Both the position numbers and the translations under genes were made by a program. Below are positions 14,800-25,100 of a DNA stretch of 30,837 nt, one piece after another. This stretch comes from a virus. The notes below the pieces were generated by a model that saw only the letters and a list, made by a program, of their open reading frames with translations, ran no database searches and had not been told where the DNA came from. Numbering within the stretch: the stretch's first letter is position 1; each line of letters opens with the position of its first letter. The stretch is taken from IMG/VR virus record IMGVR_UViG_3300007512_000142, positions 1 to 30,837 of that record. The stretch is one strand, 5' to 3'.

Positions 14800-16968
14800 A
14801 TGGCAGACGTTCGACTGCGAATTAAGTCTGAAATCTTACCTATTCGAGTTGAATCAGCCAAGCTCATTCTTCCGGATACGGTAGGAGCTAAGGTTGAGAA
14901 TATGTACCTTACAGAAGAGGGAACTCTTCGTTCGGTATGGGGCCCTGCGCCCTACGTTCCCAATTATGGTTCTGGGTATCCAACATACACGAGTATGAAG
15001 GGCCTTTATCACACTCGTATCGGACATGATGGAGAGAGGGACGTACTCCTCCTCCAAGACGGAGACGATATTAAAGTCTTCGAAGGATGGGATATTCCAG
15101 CCGACCCGTGGCAGGTTCTGGTTTCTCCCACAGGGTCTCCGGATCTTGTCCTCGATGTTAAATCAGATGACAAGCCCCGGTTTCCCGCCCAATTTGAGTC
15201 TACCCCAGACGGTGTGGTCATAATTCCATCTGGAGACGCGAGTCTTCCCTTGTTTTACGACGGACGGACTATACTCCCTCTGGGCTATTCAACTTCGCCT
15301 CCGCCCCCTGCGGGACTCTCTCCAGAAGAGCCAGACGGGGATGACTGGTATAAACACACTGCGATTTCAATGGAAGAGGCAATAACCCCCGGAACCACAG
15401 CGGCCACCTCCGCCGGAGAGTTGGGAGTCTGTCGGGTGGGGAGTGTTTCCCTCGACGGTATTGATTCCAGCATATCAGGCCGAATAGCGAAAGGGTCTTA
15501 TAGGGCGGCAACGCAGTGGATGGATCTCTGGGGAAACCTTTCCCCCCTCTCTGGGCGTTCCGGCCCCGTCCGGATTCCCGCATCAGACCCGTCGACCGCA
15601 ACACAAGCAGATGATAGGCTTTACCAGACCCTCTGGACAGGGATCCAGTCGGGCCCCGATGGGACTGTTGGGAGAATTCTTTGTAGGACTATGGATGAGC
15701 TTAACTCAGGGACGGCGAAGCTCTTCGAGATGCCCGCTTATGCCTCTGATGGTTTCCTTTCTCCCGTAAGTATCCCAGATAACGTGAGTTTCGCGTTCCC
15801 AGACAATGTTCCAGATAGTTGGCTTGTCCGGGAGCCAGAAAAGCCGGTCGCGGTCACCCCTTTCAAGCTCTACACTCTTGCTTTTGGGCGGGGCTGGGCG
15901 GCGAACTTTGATGGGGACGGCGGCAAACTCCACCCCTCCATGCCAGGAAGATGGGGGACTTTTTTAGAGAACGAGGAAATCTACCCAGATCCCCGAGGAA
16001 ATCAAATTACTGGTCTCTGTCAAGTAGCGGAAGGGTTATTGGTCTTTACGGACATCACGACTTTTCTGATTGTCCCAAGTTACGGGGGTGAGGGATTCCA
16101 GGCGAGGACGATTCACCCAAGTGTTGGGTGTGTGGCACCCTCTTCGATTGGGATGTTGCCCGACGGAACCGCCATGTGGTTAGGCCGAGAAGGATTCTAC
16201 GGTTACCGAGGGGAGCAAATTCAGCTCCTCTCAGACGGGATCAGCAAGGAAGTAAGAGCATTCAACAGAGCGAGAGTTATCCAGTCCACAGCGGCTGTAG
16301 ATGTTCGAGAAAGAAAGTATAGATGTTGGGTTCCGATGAATGGATCTAAAGAGAACAATACTTGTTGGGAATATGATGGAGAAGGTTGGACACGCCGGAA
16401 CGACGTAAGTGCAGCAGCGGTTTGCGTAACCCAAGACCACCGAAGCTACATGCTCGCCGCAGGCAAGGCCCATGAAGAGGGCGTAGCTAATCCAGCCTCT
16501 GGGGTTTGGGTACTCGACCACCAAGTCCAGTCCTTCGATCCTACTCCCCGCGCGGCAATGGTTCAGACTTCTTGGCTCCGCGCTCCTTTTTCTGAGAGGA
16601 GGGGCTCTCCCCTGTCTGTCTATCTCTGGTTCCGGGAGACGGATTCTGGATCAATAACAGTCGAGGTTGAACGGGATTGGAGAGCAGAAGTTGTTCAGAC
16701 AGAGACTGCAACCCTCCACCCCACTGATGATATCCCCCCATTCTGGGGCACCACTCTTCTGGGCTCTTCCTCTACTTGGAAAGAGAGACGTCCCTACTGG
16801 ACTCGAGTAGACGTTTATGTCCCCTCGGCAGAAGTATTCCGACTGAAAATCACATACAAGAGACAAGTAGGCGTTGGAGTCCCTTTCAAGTCGGGCCACT
16901 GGGAATTTATCGGGCTTGCTTTCGACGAGGCTCCAAAGGGAGATACATTCAGGAGCGCACCAAAATGA
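14800..16968 (+). CDS. Tail nozzle protein (tail tubular B-like beta-propeller)
   Basis: The likely short-tail nozzle, continuing the channel below the adaptor. It is 722 aa, close to T7 gp12 (about 790 aa). It is rich in beta strands and repeated propeller-like blades, with a characteristic late segment at residues about 440-490 (APSSIGMLPDGTAMWLGREG, then GYRGEQIQLLSDGISKE) that matches the 'sp.s...g..v.fl...G.y...g....ls..i' pattern of this group. Residues about 229-260 (GSYRAATQWMDLWGNLSPLS) look like an FN3-type strand insert. The gene follows the adaptor and precedes fibre-like genes. Its stop overlaps the next start as ATGA. AGAGGTAGGA precedes the ATG. Confidence 0.75.
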   Translation: MADVRLRIKSEILPIRVESAKLILPDTVGAKVENMYLTEEGTLRSVWGPAPYVPNYGSGYPTYTSMKGLYHTRIGHDGERDVLLLQDGDDIKVFEGWDIPADPWQVLVSPTGSPDLVLDVKSDDKPRFPAQFESTPDGVVIIPSGDASLPLFYDGRTILPLGYSTSPPPPAGLSPEEPDGDDWYKHTAISMEEAITPGTTAATSAGELGVCRVGSVSLDGIDSSISGRIAKGSYRAATQWMDLWGNLSPLSGRSGPVRIPASDPSTATQADDRLYQTLWTGIQSGPDGTVGRILCRTMDELNSGTAKLFEMPAYASDGFLSPVSIPDNVSFAFPDNVPDSWLVREPEKPVAVTPFKLYTLAFGRGWAANFDGDGGKLHPSMPGRWGTFLENEEIYPDPRGNQITGLCQVAEGLLVFTDITTFLIVPSYGGEGFQARTIHPSVGCVAPSSIGMLPDGTAMWLGREGFYGYRGEQIQLLSDGISKEVRAFNRARVIQSTAAVDVRERKYRCWVPMNGSKENNTCWEYDGEGWTRRNDVSAAAVCVTQDHRSYMLAAGKAHEEGVANPASGVWVLDHQVQSFDPTPRAAMVQTSWLRAPFSERRGSPLSVYLWFRETDSGSITVEVERDWRAEVVQTETATLHPTDDIPPFWGTTLLGSSSTWKERRPYWTRVDVYVPSAEVFRLKITYKRQVGVGVPFKSGHWEFIGLAFDEAPKGDTFRSAPK
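16951..16955 (+). promoter_or_regulatory. Ribosome binding site fixing the start at 16965
   Basis: AGGAG ends nine bases before the ATG at 16965, which overlaps the nozzle stop as ATGA. The same frame is open upstream to an ATG at 16776, but that would extend the protein 63 residues inside the nozzle gene without a ribosome binding site. The short form is therefore preferred. Confidence 0.7.
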
Positions 16969-17606
16969 GTTGGAGATTCCAAAAACTTCCCCTAACGATC
17001 ACGACCGTCCCCGATGTGGACGATATGAACGAGAACTTCTACGAGATCGCAGAAGAAATAGGAGGAAAGCTTAATGAACATAACTGGACTTCAGGAGCTT
17101 TTTCCTCTGCCGTAACTAATCTTGCTCTAGATTCTTGCTTTGTATACCACTCCGGCGCGAATGATCTTCAAACAGAGAACTGCCGCGCAGACCGTTTAAA
17201 TGCGCTTATGATAGACATCCCCCAGCAAGCCTCTTGGAGGGAGATAAGCTCCGCTACCAAAACATTTACATCAATCGGAGGACTCCTTTGGGTTCACGCG
17301 ACTGCACAGATCAACCAGATTCAGTATGACCTAACTCCCACCACTTCTAATTACAGTTCTCTCTTTTTTGCGATCCAAGTCAATGGCTATATTATCCCAG
17401 AGACTGTAGTAGGGGGAGCAGAAGAAGACAACGATTCTCATGCAGGAGTCTTCCACGCTACTATGCCCGTAGGAACCAGCATCGTGTTCCCCATCCCTCC
17501 TGGGCAGGTAACAGTCGCAATGGTTGTGAAAACGGGGTCAGAGGAAGACGGTTCTGGAGTTTATGTTAATAATGCAGAATTGATCTGCCTAGAGATGAGG
17601 AGATAA
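16965..17606 (+). CDS. Fibre- or spike-like virion protein 1 of 3
   Basis: A 213-aa protein with an N-terminal helical anchor (VPDVDDMNENFYEIAEEIGG, residues 15-34) followed by a beta-sandwich-like body with FFAIQVNGYIIPE near 134-146 and a terminal strand (VYVNNAELICLEMRR). The same anchor pattern, an acidic turn, Asn-x-Asn-Phe and a Gly-x-aromatic end, recurs in the next two proteins. FAIQVN is shared exactly with the second (150-155). The family is not identified. Position after the nozzle suggests tail fibres, spikes or surface proteins attached to the tail. Start ATG at 16965 overlaps the nozzle stop. Confidence 0.75.
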   Translation: MSWRFQKLPLTITTVPDVDDMNENFYEIAEEIGGKLNEHNWTSGAFSSAVTNLALDSCFVYHSGANDLQTENCRADRLNALMIDIPQQASWREISSATKTFTSIGGLLWVHATAQINQIQYDLTPTTSNYSSLFFAIQVNGYIIPETVVGGAEEDNDSHAGVFHATMPVGTSIVFPIPPGQVTVAMVVKTGSEEDGSGVYVNNAELICLEMRR

Positions 17607-17607
17607 G

Positions 17608-18354
17608 ATGGCCGAACTAAACTTAGATCCCCTTGAAGAAACAGATCTCTTGAATGCTGACTCGCTCAACAGCAGATTCACGGCTGCGGGAAACTCTTTC
17701 CAGGACACAATTAACAATCTCGTTCCTGATTCTGTCGGGCCCGGGTGTTTTAATGAGAACCATGCTCCGAGTCCTGTGCTGTTCCAAGGCGGGGTAACTG
17801 TGGGAGGCCCAGGGCCTGCCGCCCATACTTACACTTGGGCGGCTGGGGCCACGAACAATAACAACATACCGCCAGACTGGACTGTCTTAAATACCAATGG
17901 GGACGCTGGAACGGGAACTGATCTCGAAATAAATCTGGGAGCAACCTATGATTTGACGAGTACTACGTCGTCTCAAGGAGTTCTTGTGATGGCGGACATT
18001 CATCTTACTCTTTTCAACGATGGAGGAACCTATAATCTTCGAGATCGGGCAGTGTTCGCAATTCAGGTAAACAAAGACGCGGCGGGAGGAACTTGGGAGA
18101 CAATCACTCGGACACTCCGGCACAGTTCCCCAGAGATCCCCAATGGTGTAGCGGCGGCGAGTGGATTGAGGGAGACCGCAGTTAGGATCCCCATTCGGAC
18201 TCTTGTAAAAGAGGGAGATACAAGCAATGATCAGGTTAGGAGAATTCGAGTTGTTACCAGTATTGCTGCGGGCACAGTGCCCCCAACTACTCTGAGGGTA
18301 ACCCTCGCTTGGACACAACTTTCTGCTATAGTATTAAAAGCAGCGAGGACATAA
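17608..18354 (+). CDS. Fibre- or spike-like virion protein 2 of 3
   Basis: A 248-aa paralogue-like protein. The N-terminus (NADSLNSRFTAAGNSFQDTI, residues 16-35) matches the anchor pattern of its neighbours. The body is beta-rich, with RAVFAIQVNKDAAGG near 147-161 sharing FAIQVN with the protein encoded just upstream, and closing strands LRVTLAWTQLSAIVL. A Gly/Pro/Asn-rich section at residues 60-105 gives loops, as expected of a surface protein. GAGGAG precedes the ATG one base after the previous stop. The stop overlaps the next start as TAATG. Receptor binding is plausible but not shown. Confidence 0.75.
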   Translation: MAELNLDPLEETDLLNADSLNSRFTAAGNSFQDTINNLVPDSVGPGCFNENHAPSPVLFQGGVTVGGPGPAAHTYTWAAGATNNNNIPPDWTVLNTNGDAGTGTDLEINLGATYDLTSTTSSQGVLVMADIHLTLFNDGGTYNLRDRAVFAIQVNKDAAGGTWETITRTLRHSSPEIPNGVAAASGLRETAVRIPIRTLVKEGDTSNDQVRRIRVVTSIAAGTVPPTTLRVTLAWTQLSAIVLKAART

Positions 18355-19064
18355 TGGCGGATATTACCTTAAATACTTTTGCGGATGGCAGTGTAGCAGA
18401 CTCAACTCAGGTTGAAGCAAACTTTTATACTCCTACGGCAACAGGAACCACCTCACTAGAAGCCATCAATGGCCACCTTGATCAGACAAACATGGAGTCG
18501 GGAAAATGGGAGATCGAGAGCGTCCATCTCCAGAGAAGATCTATGTCAGGCGGATTTTCTAGAGGGGGAAATATCAATCTTGACTTCTTTGGGGAAACAT
18601 TTAATGGGTGGACGCTCGCTGAGGATGCTGCAACCCCAGCAGAGGCAGATAAATATTATCTCCCCATCCCGGGAGGTTCCACCTCGTTCCACCTCCCATA
18701 TGCCGCCTCTCTCGTTGTCTTCTCTTGGAGCCTTTTTCTCTCGGCTTTTCAGGATAAGGGCAACGAGTTGGATAACTTATTCCAGATGACAGGAGCAAGA
18801 GTCCGACTTTTTATTGACGGTGTAAGGACGATTAAGGAGTTCCCAGTCCCAACAGGAGGATTAAACAACTCGGTGGGAGTCGCGGGAAACTGGGGGCGGG
18901 GGTGGTGTGGCTCACACCTCGCGACTGGACTCACCAAGGGATGGCATAATGTAAGTCTCCGAATTGTCCTTCCCCCACAAACGGGAGGAGTGACTCCGGT
19001 TCTTAAGCCACACAATCAAACCCGTGTGCGAGCAAGGCATATGGATTATGTATACTTTAGATAG
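18354..19064 (+). CDS. Fibre- or spike-like virion protein 3 of 3
   Basis: A 236-aa protein. The N-terminal anchor (VADSTQVEANFYTPTATG, residues 14-31, and INGHLDQTNMESGKW, 38-52) resembles the first protein of the trio, where an NENF and GGKLNEHN pair occupy the same places. The body is beta-rich (ARVRLFIDGVRTIKEF) and ends in a strand MDYVYFR. The longer open frame from 18309 would add 15 residues, but the ATG at 18354 overlaps the upstream stop as TAATG and has AGGA before it, so the short form is chosen. Surface exposure and a role in attachment are inferred from context only. Confidence 0.75.
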   Translation: MADITLNTFADGSVADSTQVEANFYTPTATGTTSLEAINGHLDQTNMESGKWEIESVHLQRRSMSGGFSRGGNINLDFFGETFNGWTLAEDAATPAEADKYYLPIPGGSTSFHLPYAASLVVFSWSLFLSAFQDKGNELDNLFQMTGARVRLFIDGVRTIKEFPVPTGGLNNSVGVAGNWGRGWCGSHLATGLTKGWHNVSLRIVLPPQTGGVTPVLKPHNQTRVRARHMDYVYFR

Positions 19065-19076
19065 GAAGGAGAAGTT

Positions 19077-19673
19077 ATGTCTGGATGGGATAGAGCGGCA
19101 GGAACAGCCTCGGGAGCAGCGAAAGGCGCGGCCGTAGGATCGGCGTTTGGGCCCCTCGGAATAGCTATCGGCGGAGCTTTAGGAGGGGCAAGGGGTTTCT
19201 TGGGCTCTGAAAGCACCTCCTCGTACAATGACGCTCTTCGGAGATCCACGGAAGCTATGGAAGAGGGCGAACTTGGTTTTTCTGAAAACCAGAAAGATCG
19301 AATGGCGGCCACTCAACAAAGGGCAGCGGGCCAGCAGATCGGTGCGATGCAATCAGATATCGCACAACAGGGCCTACAAGGAGTCGGTGCGGGACAACAA
19401 GCTAAAATGATGTCGGCTTTGGCGGAATCAGCGGCAGAAGCCGGAGCCCAAGGGCGGAGAGCGGCAGAAGAGCAGAGCGCAATGTTGGCAGAATCCCGAA
19501 GAAGGGAGACAATGGACAGGTTAAATGAACAACGGATAGAATCCGAATCCATGATAGATAGCGTATTCTCGATGCTGGGGGATCCTTCCCTTGGTGCGGC
19601 GGGAGCGGCAGGACAATACAATACGGAAAATATGTTCAAAACGGCCGCCCAGAAAGCAAAAGTGACGACATAG
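19077..19673 (+). CDS. Internal virion protein with glycine zipper (T7 gp14-like position)
   Basis: A 198-aa protein with an N-terminal Gly/Ala zipper at residues 9-43 (SGAAKGAAVGSAFGPLGIAI, then GGALGGARG), a membrane-active helix type used by ejected phage proteins, followed by long Ala/Gln/Glu-rich helices with coiled-coil character to the C-terminus. Length and layout match the first core/ejection protein of T7-like phages (gp14, 196 aa), which inserts into the host outer membrane. Two larger proteins follow as in T7. AAGGAG precedes the ATG. The assignment is by position and composition; host membrane insertion is inferred. Confidence 0.68.
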   Translation: MSGWDRAAGTASGAAKGAAVGSAFGPLGIAIGGALGGARGFLGSESTSSYNDALRRSTEAMEEGELGFSENQKDRMAATQQRAAGQQIGAMQSDIAQQGLQGVGAGQQAKMMSALAESAAEAGAQGRRAAEEQSAMLAESRRRETMDRLNEQRIESESMIDSVFSMLGDPSLGAAGAAGQYNTENMFKTAAQKAKVTT

Positions 19674-19682
19674 GGAGATAAC

Positions 19683-22136
19683 ATGGCGGACAGGGATAGA
19701 AATCAGAGACTCTGGGAGGCAATAGCGCCCGAAATGGACGACTTCGCCGCTGTTCAGCGACGGACAAACGCGCTCGGCGTTGGCGGGCAGGCGGCCCGAG
19801 ACGAGTACGGGTACTCTCCTGAGCCGATAGATGAGCGAGCGGCAAGAGAGTCCGCCACGGGTTTTTTAATTGAACTCGCAAAGCTTGAAAATGACCAGTC
19901 ATCTCCGATAGACGTTTTAGAACCCATCCTAGATCTTTATGGAACCCTCGGGCAGGCGGAAGCGCAGGGGATGAGTTCTGTGCAGAGAGAAAAGGCGGCG
20001 ATGGCGACCGGACTGGTTCGGGACATTGAACAGCGCCTTCGAGATGTTCAGGCGGTGAGAATAGGAACTATTCCAGCCTCCGCTTATGGGGGAGACACGG
20101 GACTAGATGCGATAGTCGACATGGTAAACAGTGGCCGCGAGTGGGGGGCATCTTTTGATGCGGCCAGGGAAACTATTGCGGGGGCGGCTCCTCAAAATCA
20201 AATGGCCATGCTTCTCCATGTCTCCTCTTCGACCGGAATCTCCCCCGAAGATCTCGTCTTCCAATGGCAGCAAAGCGGCTCGTCTGGCGGGAGGGGCAGA
20301 CTCGGCACGGGGTTTGAACGCATGGCCCAGTCTGTAACGGCCTCCTATGTACAAGAAAGGCAACTCGAACAACAACTATTAGGCGCAGTGGGCGAGATGG
20401 ATCGGATCTTTGGCGGCCTGGGCCCTGTTGGGCGGAGGGGAGAAAGCTTCCTTTTAGCCGTTACGCAGAATCTTTTCGGGGAAGGCGGGGTCAACATGCA
20501 GGGCCTCCAAGAACTCGCGGGCCTGAGCCCGAGGGGGCTTGACGAAATTGAGGCAAATCCCAGAACCCTAACTAATACTCAGCGGGGCCGCTCCGTTGTA
20601 GAGGATCTCCTCGATTTCAATCAAGTAGAGCCTTGGCAAACAGAGCAGCAAGCCCGAGCGGCTTTTGTGAATCATCCGGGATACCGTCCTTGGGCAGAGG
20701 CTCACGGGTTCGATCCGGACTCTCCAGAGACTTTTAGGTTTGCTGTTGACGAATATAACAGAAGACAAACCCACGAGGGCCGGTCGACGGCCGTCAGCCA
20801 AGCGTTCGAAACTCTCAATGGTATTCGGGCATACCCAACTATCAGGGATAAGGCGTGGGCCCAGTATATTAGAATGAGGCATCCGCAGTTATACGCGGAG
20901 GAAGAAGCTCGACGCGCTGGGGAAGATACTTCGTGGGAAGCAGGAGGAGAACCAAGCTGGGAATCCCACCCAGATGATGAAGCAAGGGGCGGCTGGGCCC
21001 CCAGAGAGGGAGAAAGGGCCCCTATCGAGGCCGCAAATCTCGATGACATGAGAGAGCAGGCCACTACTCGACAGTTTACGAATGAGGCCGAAGATGGATT
21101 CGCTCGCTATACCCTCAACCCAGAGACGGGGAATATTGACTGGGTTTCAAAGGATGGGGGCCAACAAGGTTCAATCCCGCCAACAATGAAGGGCCCATAT
21201 TGGGCAGTCCTTGGGGGAGTTTTCGGGGAAGATATCCCTCCTGGGATGGAGGCCGCCGTCGCACAAGCCCACCAACAGAATGTTGTGGAGCCCGCACAAG
21301 AAGAAGCGCCTATAGATTATGGCGCAGATCCTGATTCAATATACGACGCTCATGGGCTCCCCTCTGGGGGGTTAGACGAGCTTCCCGCTGAAGGGGTTCC
21401 TGAAACACCGCAGGGGCCGGGAGTTGAGTATTTACAGAATCAGCCGGAAGGCTCAGAGGCTCACACCCTGCCCGATGGGACTCCTTTCTTCCTCCGAGAA
21501 GGAGGAGGAGGGGCAGTCCGGAGACAAGAATGGTTCGACATGGAAGGAAACCGGGTTAGGCACCCCGCCCAGATCCAAGAGATGGAAGCGGCGGTAGAGG
21601 AGGCAAGAGCCCCCGGGCCTGTAGCGGGGCCTCCGGAGGAGGACGCAGAATATGCCGGCGTCAATCTTGGTGACTATACTCCTCCTACAGGAAGGGAGGG
21701 GACTCCTCAAGAAGGCGGAGGCGCTGTGCCATATACTCCGCCTGAAGAAGAGGAGGAGGAGGAGGAAGAGGTCGCCGAGGAAGTCTCAGAAGAACAAGAG
21801 ACTGTGGGAGATCCCACTGAGGAAGAGGAAGCGGCGGAAAGGGCGGAAGCAGTAGAGCCTCAAAGGCCCGAGCAGCCCGCAGGATTCCGGCCCCAAGCCC
21901 AGGCAGAACTCCCTAGAGTTCAGAGCCCCGTTGGGACAACAAACTTCGAGGCGCAGGCACACAATATTACCCCAACTTCTCCGAGTGCTTTAGTTGCGGC
22001 AAATCCAAGCCTCTCAATGGCAGACGGAGCGGCGGGCAAAATGGACTCTCCACGGGCAGGATTTAGCCAGACTAGGCAGAACGCTCTCTTAGAGAGTTTT
22101 CGCCAGGGACAAAACCCTCCCGGAGGAGTGGCATAA
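19683..22136 (+). CDS. Internal virion protein, 817 aa (T7 gp15-like position)
   Basis: The second of three putative ejection proteins. The N-terminal 450 residues are helical and Ala/Glu/Arg-rich. Residues about 455-640 are more variable, with short beta pieces and Pro. Residues about 686-730 contain a run of Glu coded by a GAG/GAA repeat, followed by a Pro/Ala-rich tail. I find no lysozyme or transglycosylase motif. T7 gp15 is 747 aa, so size and place agree, but there is no recognisable similarity. The stop TAA is directly followed by the ATG of the giant gene, which uses GGAGGAG inside this gene's 3' end. It could form part of a DNA-ejection tube. Confidence 0.68.
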   Translation: MADRDRNQRLWEAIAPEMDDFAAVQRRTNALGVGGQAARDEYGYSPEPIDERAARESATGFLIELAKLENDQSSPIDVLEPILDLYGTLGQAEAQGMSSVQREKAAMATGLVRDIEQRLRDVQAVRIGTIPASAYGGDTGLDAIVDMVNSGREWGASFDAARETIAGAAPQNQMAMLLHVSSSTGISPEDLVFQWQQSGSSGGRGRLGTGFERMAQSVTASYVQERQLEQQLLGAVGEMDRIFGGLGPVGRRGESFLLAVTQNLFGEGGVNMQGLQELAGLSPRGLDEIEANPRTLTNTQRGRSVVEDLLDFNQVEPWQTEQQARAAFVNHPGYRPWAEAHGFDPDSPETFRFAVDEYNRRQTHEGRSTAVSQAFETLNGIRAYPTIRDKAWAQYIRMRHPQLYAEEEARRAGEDTSWEAGGEPSWESHPDDEARGGWAPREGERAPIEAANLDDMREQATTRQFTNEAEDGFARYTLNPETGNIDWVSKDGGQQGSIPPTMKGPYWAVLGGVFGEDIPPGMEAAVAQAHQQNVVEPAQEEAPIDYGADPDSIYDAHGLPSGGLDELPAEGVPETPQGPGVEYLQNQPEGSEAHTLPDGTPFFLREGGGGAVRRQEWFDMEGNRVRHPAQIQEMEAAVEEARAPGPVAGPPEEDAEYAGVNLGDYTPPTGREGTPQEGGGAVPYTPPEEEEEEEEEVAEEVSEEQETVGDPTEEEEAAERAEAVEPQRPEQPAGFRPQAQAELPRVQSPVGTTNFEAQAHNITPTSPSALVAANPSLSMADGAAGKMDSPRAGFSQTRQNALLESFRQGQNPPGGVA
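21744..21770 (+). repeat. GAG/GAA triplet tract coding poly-Glu
   Basis: An imperfect run of GAG and GAA codons in the 817-aa gene gives a stretch of consecutive Glu. The tract is in frame and therefore a protein feature as well as a DNA repeat. It could be length-variable by slippage in whole codons. Confidence 0.75.
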
Positions 22137-25100
22137 ATGTCGGAAGAGACCCAACCCGAGCAGACATCCCCTTTCGATTCACTCATTCAAACCCTCCAAG
22201 AGGCAGAGAGTCGAGTTGAGGCGAGCCCGTCCGTTCAGGCTTGGGGAGCCCGAGGAGCAGAAAGGCGGGGAGAAGAGCCTCCGGCTCCTTTGCCCGTTAG
22301 GACTCCCCAAGTTTTCGAGTCTCTTGTTGAGTCTGCCGCGCAGAAGAGAGAAGAGACGGCATACCGACGTTCTCCAGAACGGGCCATCTTTAGGGACTCC
22401 CCAATTGAAGGCCAAGCAGTTGATTTAAATTCGCCAACAGCACCTCCCCGGGCATCAACGGGGATGCAGATAGACTACTTATCTTCTGACGCCCCTCCCG
22501 TAGACTGGAGCCCGGAGCCCCAAGAGATCGCTCGACTTATCGAAAGTAACGCACTAACTCAGCGACATGCGGGGGATTTGGATAGAGTCTGGCAGGCGGG
22601 CAGGGCGGACGCTTATGGAAGGGGCGGAATAGGGTGGATGGCCCCCCACATTGGGCAACAACTTATTCAGGATATGTACCAAGGAGAGTCTGCGGTACAA
22701 GACCAGATAATGTCCGAGGTGCCCATTTCGAGGTTCCCCGGAGTTACAGCAGTTAATACCTATGAAATGAACGAGCAGGCCAGCGATCTCTGGTTCGCTA
22801 AAATCATGGAGGAGAGAGGACTGACTCCCCAGACGGCTACTCCGGAACAGAGAGCGGAAATCGACGAGGAGACAAGACTTCGAACCGCCAGAACAATGGC
22901 GCGAGTAATGCAGTCAGGGGGGAGACTTCTCTGGACAGACCCGCTTGATCACGACATCACCGAAGATTTGATGAATAGCGGCGTCATCGGAACAGTGTTC
23001 CGTCCGCTTAGGGCTTTAACTAGCCCAGTAAGATTTGGCGCTATGGGCAGAGGAAGATCAGATACTCCTCTAGGAAGAACTCAATTGTCCCTTTCGAGGG
23101 GACAGCTAAAGTATGAAAGCTCACTTTCTCTTATTGGTAGGATGGCCCCCTCTACTATTTTAGCCGCCTCAATGAGTACAGGGACGTCCCCTTGGAGTAG
23201 AGAATCCACAGAAGCAATCCGGGCTGGGGAGGATATCATCCTCCACGTCCCTGACATTGCGGAAGCACTCGGAGGAGAAGACCCCGGCATTGTTGCAAAA
23301 GGTGTCGCCGCTTCCCTTGTTTTAGGGATTATCCTTTTCGAACCTGACATTATAAGTCTGAGCCTTGGAACAGCAGGAATCGCAGGAAAGGGAGCGAAAG
23401 TAGCCAACGCAGCGCGTAGGATCAACAGGATAGCGAACTCAGCCAACCAGATCGCGGAAACTCTCCGAACCGGAAACATAACAATCCGAGAGGCGGCGAC
23501 CCAGCTAGAAGCCCTCGATCCCGCATTCTTCCGGGCCGTAGAACTCTCTGCCGGATCTAGGCTTAACATTTCGGGCGGAACTATTTCCCCAACTATCCAC
23601 GCAGACTTTAAAGAAGCAGAACGGCTAAGAGGGGAGGCGACCGCCCTCCGAGGAAAGGCCGAAGAAGCGCAAACGCAGTGGGAGAGGTTCGCTGCGGGAG
23701 AACACCCTGACTTTGACGTCTCTGTCTCTAGGGGATTCGCCAGTAATAAACTTGCGTTAGAGGCGGCAGAAGCTGACCACGCCGCTTCCTTAGTCGAAAC
23801 GCGAGCATTAGAGAAGGAGAAGAACGCTTTCCTAGAAGGTATTGGGTTCTCGCCGGAAGACGCCGCTCGGATTACTTCTCAAAGAGGCATCCCTGTTGAC
23901 GAGGCAGCCGCAGGTTTCCAAGAAAGAATAGCTAATCGTCTAGAGGCCCGCGCAAAAGAGTTCCGAAAAGGGAATAGGGCCGCTTTCGACCAGTATGAGA
24001 GGGCATCCACAACGCTTGCGGATCTTCTCGCTAATCTTCAGAAGCTGAGAGGCCCCCATAAGGGGGTGGAATCTCGGATGCTTACCGTGTCGGAGGCCCC
24101 ACATGGAACCGTAGCCTCCCAGAGGCTTGCCAATCACCCTACTATTGGGCAGGAAGTCTCTTTCAGAACTGAGAGAGGTGGTTGGAAAAGGGGAAGGGTC
24201 GAAGATCTAACAGTTAAAGGCCCGGAGGGGGGGAGATTCCCCTCTAGACATTCTGCGAAGAAAAGAGACGGTTTTTATGAGATCTACTTAGAGCTAACGA
24301 CAAAGGGAGGGGAGAAGGTAACTATTCTGCACCCCCTCCGGGTAACTCACGAAGAGGGAAGAGCGATTCGCATAGCGAAGAAGAACTTCCAGAATTCCCA
24401 TGCTGTGGTGTTCTCCCCCGGAGGCCCCTATACCCAGTTTCGGACATTTACAGACGCGGCAGACCAAGCCCGGGCGCTCGCCAAAAGTCTCCGACAGGGA
24501 GGAGAAGCGGCAAGCTCGCTAAAAACATACGAGAGGGCGGTTGCAAGATTAAAAGAGAGCAAGAAGGCCCTAAAAGAGGTGCGGAAAGGCACGAAGGGGA
24601 ACATAAAAACAGAGCAGGCTCTCCTTAATAAGTGGAGCAAGGCTGAGAGGGCGGCAGCAAAGAAGGAAGAAGCCGCAACAAGGGCCGCTGGCCTTCGAAA
24701 TAACTACGCTGATTCTATCTCGGATCTCGTCGAGAGCACCCGGGCTTTCCGAGCGGAAGGACTGGAGAGGATGGGGCTCGACAATCCCACACTAAAATCT
24801 TTTCTGACCTCTAAGAAACCTTGGAAGGCCGTCAGCAAACTAACAGCAGACGAGATCTCCAAGTTCGGGCACCTCTCTACGGACGCCAGTGTAGAGAAGT
24901 CATTCCGAAAGGTCATGGAAGAGAATGTCCGATTGAACCCGAAGACTCGAGAGGCGGAAGTCGATGTAGCGGGGATGGTGACAGATCTTGAGAGGATAAT
25001 AGGGAGAGACGAACTCGAAGAGCTTCTGGATATGCCCCAGTTCAGTAACTTCAAAAAGTTACTAGACGACAGCATATTCCCCTCCCAAATAACTGAGTCC

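Noticed and set aside
16776-16964. N-terminal extension of the first fibre-like protein
   Set aside because: It overlaps the nozzle gene by nearly 200 bases and has no ribosome binding site, while ATG 16965 has AGGAG and an ATGA junction.
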